Shown here piece by piece: positions 13,725 to 16,226 of a DNA stretch of 16,226 nucleotides. The translations under genes and the position numbers were made by a program. A model generated the notes under the pieces. It saw only the letters and a program-made list of their open reading frames with translations, searched no databases and was not told the origin of the DNA. Source of the DNA: Candidatus Shapirobacteria bacterium. GTDB lineage: Bacteria > Patescibacteria > Microgenomatia > UBA12405. Numbering within the stretch: position 1 is the stretch's first letter; each line of letters opens with the position of its first letter. The stretch spans positions 1 to 16,226 of the forward strand of contig JAQTUF010000015.1 of assembly GCA_028710865.1 (NCBI GenBank), written 5' to 3'.

Positions 13725-15386
13725 ATGAAAATAAAAATTTTCATGGTAATTGCTATCGTTTTTTTAGCTGCCTTAACCAGACTTTACCATTTAGATACCA
13801 TCCCACCGTCACTTTACTATGATGAACTTGATGCCGGTTATCAGGCACAAATTTTCAATAAGAACCACACCGATTACTATGGCAACAGTTTTCCTGTTCA
13901 TTTTCAATCTTTTGGTGATTTCCGCACTTCTCTAAATCTTTATTCAATTGCTTTAATTCAAAAAATTATTCATGATCCTGATCTCTCAGTTAGGATTCCC
14001 TCAGCAATCTTTGGCATTTTATCCGTTTTTATTATCTACTTAATAAGTAAATCACTAATTCCCTCTTTTCTTCTAGCTATTTCTCCCTGGGCCATCCACT
14101 ATAGTCGAATTGGTTTTGAAGCCTCAGGTATGCTCTTTTTTATTTTATTGGGTATTTATTTTTGGCAAAGATTTATAAAGCAAAATAAAGTTTACAATCT
14201 ATATTTATCATCTCTTTTTTTCTGCCTTTCACCTTATTTTTACAGTACTTCAAAGCTCTTCCTGATATTTGTTGCCCTTACTCTAATTATTGTTAGTCGC
14301 CGAGAGATCTTTTCGTTATCATTCAAAAAAATAATATTTTTAACCCTATTTACCTTATTAGTTATTACTCCAATGGGTATCGATACCATCAAAGGAAAAT
14401 CAGGTTTCCGTTTTAAATATATCGGAATTTTTACTCAACCCCACAGTGAACAAGTAGTCGATAGTTTGCGCTTTGAGGACGCAGCCATCGATCACCCCAA
14501 TCAAATTGGTCTAAAAACTACCTTTGTCTCACAACTAATGCACAATAAATACCAACTTATTGTAAAACGTTTTATTAAAAATTATTTTTCTTCTTTTTCT
14601 AGTGAGTTTCTTCTAATCGGAGGAGATTCCAATATTAGACACGGTTTTGGCGGCAACTTTGGCCTGATTTATCTAATAGATTCTGTTTTTATTATTCTAG
14701 GATTGGTTTATTTCTTGTCTCAAAAAAAGAAAAGTAAACTTTCTTCTCTATTTTTCTGGCTATTAATTTTTTCTCCAATCCCTTATGCCCTTACTCGCGA
14801 TACCGATTCTCCCCACGCCACTCGTCTGATACTTATGTTGCCCTCACTTATTTACTTTAGCTATTTAGGAATTGTCTATTCAGTTAAAAAATATTCTTGG
14901 ACAAAATATATTATTTTTTCTGCTTACTTTATAAGTTTCTTTATTTTTTGCCACTATTATAAATATCATTATCCTAATCAATCAGCCATGGCTTGGCAAA
15001 CCGGAATGAAAGAAACAATTATTGCTTCAAAAGATTATTCTTCCTCAAATGTGGTTTTTTCTGATAAATATATTTCCTTTGTTTCTTTTTTCCTTTATTA
15101 TTTTCCTTATTCGTTATCAACAGGGGACTCAATTCAAAACCATCTTGTTCCTATTTCCAATGACTCGTTTTCTGGACAAATTCTTGATCAACAATTTTAC
15201 TTTGGCAGAATTAATTGGTCAAATTTGACTAAATTTTCACCAGAAACCATCTATGTTCTTCCCAAATCAGAATATCAGACCGAATCATTATCTTCTTCTT
15301 TTGAGATTCTCAAATATATTCCTAAAAAATATACCAACCAAGAAGAATTCTATATAATCAAATCAAAGCTAATTAATGAAAAATAA
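13725..15386 (+). CDS. GT39-like (PMT/ArnT-type) membrane glycosyltransferase
   Basis: A 553-residue GT-C protein. After the first helix (about 4-20) comes LYYDELDAGYQA, with the acidic pair Asp33-Glu34 (and Asp36) at the catalytic position. Then follow about nine to ten helices and a soluble C-terminal part (about 410-553). It shares FLLIGGDSNIRHGFGGNFG (295-313; Asp301, His306) and DSPHATRLI (361-369; His364, Arg367) with the paralog at 7335-8783. These shared loops suggest a common lipid-phosphate donor. The ATG lies seven bases after a TATACT hexamer with no Shine-Dalgarno, so translation may start on a leaderless mRNA. The stop overlaps the next start by 11 bases. The acceptor and sugar are unknown. 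Confidence 0.88.
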   Translation: MKIKIFMVIAIVFLAALTRLYHLDTIPPSLYYDELDAGYQAQIFNKNHTDYYGNSFPVHFQSFGDFRTSLNLYSIALIQKIIHDPDLSVRIPSAIFGILSVFIIYLISKSLIPSFLLAISPWAIHYSRIGFEASGMLFFILLGIYFWQRFIKQNKVYNLYLSSLFFCLSPYFYSTSKLFLIFVALTLIIVSRREIFSLSFKKIIFLTLFTLLVITPMGIDTIKGKSGFRFKYIGIFTQPHSEQVVDSLRFEDAAIDHPNQIGLKTTFVSQLMHNKYQLIVKRFIKNYFSSFSSEFLLIGGDSNIRHGFGGNFGLIYLIDSVFIILGLVYFLSQKKKSKLSSLFFWLLIFSPIPYALTRDTDSPHATRLILMLPSLIYFSYLGIVYSVKKYSWTKYIIFSAYFISFFIFCHYYKYHYPNQSAMAWQTGMKETIIASKDYSSSNVVFSDKYISFVSFFLYYFPYSLSTGDSIQNHLVPISNDSFSGQILDQQFYFGRINWSNLTKFSPETIYVLPKSEYQTESLSSSFEILKYIPKKYTNQEEFYIIKSKLINEK

Positions 15387-16226
15387 AAAAGATATTTTTA
15401 AACTAGTTATAGTTCTGTTGTTTGGGTTATTTATTCGCTTGCTTTTCTTAGATCAAATTCCCGTTGGTATCAATGATGACGAACTCCACTTTGTTCTCAA
15501 TGCCAAAAGTTTTTTCTATAGCCAACCAATATCTTTAAACGAAATTTCTAGTGTTATTTTTGCCCCAATAATTGGCCCACTTCCCCTAAATCTTTTTACT
15601 GCCAGACTTCCCTACATTATTATCAGTATTTTATCCCTCTTACTCTTTTATCTAATAGTCAAAAAGATAACTAAAAACACCAATCTATCTCTTTTGATTA
15701 TTCTTATTGCCTCTATTAACCCTTGGAACATCTATACCGCCAGAACCTCCTTTGATGCCCCTATTGCCATTTTCTTTTTCCTCTTGACTCTATACCTAAT
15801 GATAAAAGGCAAGAAAATTTCTGTAATTTTGTCAATTATTACCGGATTTTTAGCTTTTAATTCTTATATCGGGACTAAGGTTATTTATTTTCCTTTTATT
15901 GCCATTTCCGCTTTTTATTGTTGGAAATTTATAAACCAAAAATTTGGGAGATATTATTTATTGACAGTTCTTTTCTCCTTATTAATTACTATAAATTTTG
16001 TCATTTCTCTGTCTCATCAAGCAGTTGGCCAACGCCTCTCTGAATTGTGGACTCCCAATTCTCCTAAAATAGCCGCCTTAGTTAACAACGAAAGACGTGA
16101 ATCTCTTAAACCAACAATTTCTCTTTTTACCAACAAATACACTATTTATTTTAGAGAATCATTCAAAAAATATTTAAATAATTTTTCTCCCGATATTTTA
16201 TTCTCAACCGGCGACAAAACTTTTAC
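15376..16226 (+). CDS. GT39-like (PMT/ArnT-type) membrane glycosyltransferase, 5' part, cut by the right edge
   Basis: An open frame from ATG 15376 runs to the window edge without a stop (283 codons visible). It begins with a basic segment and a helix (about 8-24), then QIPVGINDDELHFVLNAKSF, with the acidic run Asp34-Asp35-Glu36 at the position of the GT39 catalytic acid. Several more helices follow (for example about 80-95, 105-112, 128-143, 147-157, 183-200). Near the edge, PDILFSTGDKTF (272-283) matches the start of the GD motif seen in the two related enzymes upstream. It overlaps the preceding gene by 11 bases, has no Shine-Dalgarno, and is probably cotranscribed with it. The family call is secure from the N-terminal half; full length and any C-terminal domain are unseen. 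Confidence 0.85.
   Translation, partial: MKNKKDIFKLVIVLLFGLFIRLLFLDQIPVGINDDELHFVLNAKSFFYSQPISLNEISSVIFAPIIGPLPLNLFTARLPYIIISILSLLLFYLIVKKITKNTNLSLLIILIASINPWNIYTARTSFDAPIAIFFFLLTLYLMIKGKKISVILSIITGFLAFNSYIGTKVIYFPFIAISAFYCWKFINQKFGRYYLLTVLFSLLITINFVISLSHQAVGQRLSELWTPNSPKIAALVNNERRESLKPTISLFTNKYTIYFRESFKKYLNNFSPDILFSTGDKTF

Noticed and set aside
1..16226. Recoded UGA (glycine), as in Gracilibacteria or Absconditabacteria.
   Set aside because: Several genes end in TGA exactly where the next gene begins, and no long frame needs TGA to be read through.
1..16226. Archaeal origin, suggested by the AT-rich boxes close to start codons.
   Set aside because: The boxes match bacterial TATAAT-type hexamers at distances right for a -10 element rather than a TATA box about 25 bases upstream, and the WbbL-like and flippase-like genes are typical of bacteria. 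It is not fully excluded without marker genes.

Overview
The window is AT-rich (by eye about a third G+C or less) and almost completely coding, with no RNA gene, CRISPR array or insertion sequence that I could see. It is a glycosyltransferase (GT) gene cluster of fifteen protein genes, two of them cut by the window edges. The base composition, tight packing, rarity of Shine-Dalgarno sequences and protein types fit a Candidate Phyla Radiation (Patescibacteria) genome, most likely of the Microgenomates type. That placement is an inference from composition and family resemblance; no marker gene is present. TGA is used as an ordinary stop (for example at 1820-1822, 3691-3693, 5679-5681), which argues against the recoded Gracilibacteria/Absconditabacteria lineages.

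Layout. From 1 to 8783 there is one plus-strand run: the tail of a probable polysaccharide flippase, a multi-pass membrane protein with a soluble C-terminal domain, two GT2 enzymes of one type (1840-2775 and 3690-4478) around a WbbL-like GT2 (2782-3693), a GT4 enzyme (4494-5681), two more WbbL-like GT2 enzymes (5678-6556, 6553-7350), and a GT39-like membrane transferase (7335-8783). Neighbours overlap by 4 or 16 bases or are separated by at most 17, so this looks like a single, translationally coupled operon. From 8793 to 13686 the strand changes repeatedly: a minus-strand pair (GT39-like enzyme plus a small four-cysteine membrane-anchored protein), a plus-strand GT-C enzyme, and a minus-strand GT-C enzyme with an added extracytoplasmic domain. 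The last two overlap tail to tail by 75 bases. From 13725 to the end two more GT39-like transferases lie on the plus strand, related to the one at 7335-8783.

How the genes could work together (inference). Cytoplasmic GT2 and GT4 enzymes would build an oligosaccharide on a lipid carrier, the flippase would move it across the membrane, and the six or seven GT-C membrane enzymes would add sugars or transfer glycans on the outer face using polyprenyl-phosphate sugars. No polyprenyl-phosphate sugar synthase, nucleotide-sugar enzyme or initiating phosphoglycosyltransferase is present here, so donors must come from elsewhere.

Points most worth a second look: a GT2 that lacks the usual nucleotide-binding aspartate; two gene junctions with the same 16-base overlap motif; the 75-base antisense overlap; two very short divergent promoter gaps, one built on a 17-base palindrome, that predict nearly leaderless mRNAs; and a conserved GD/His motif in three GT39-like paralogs.
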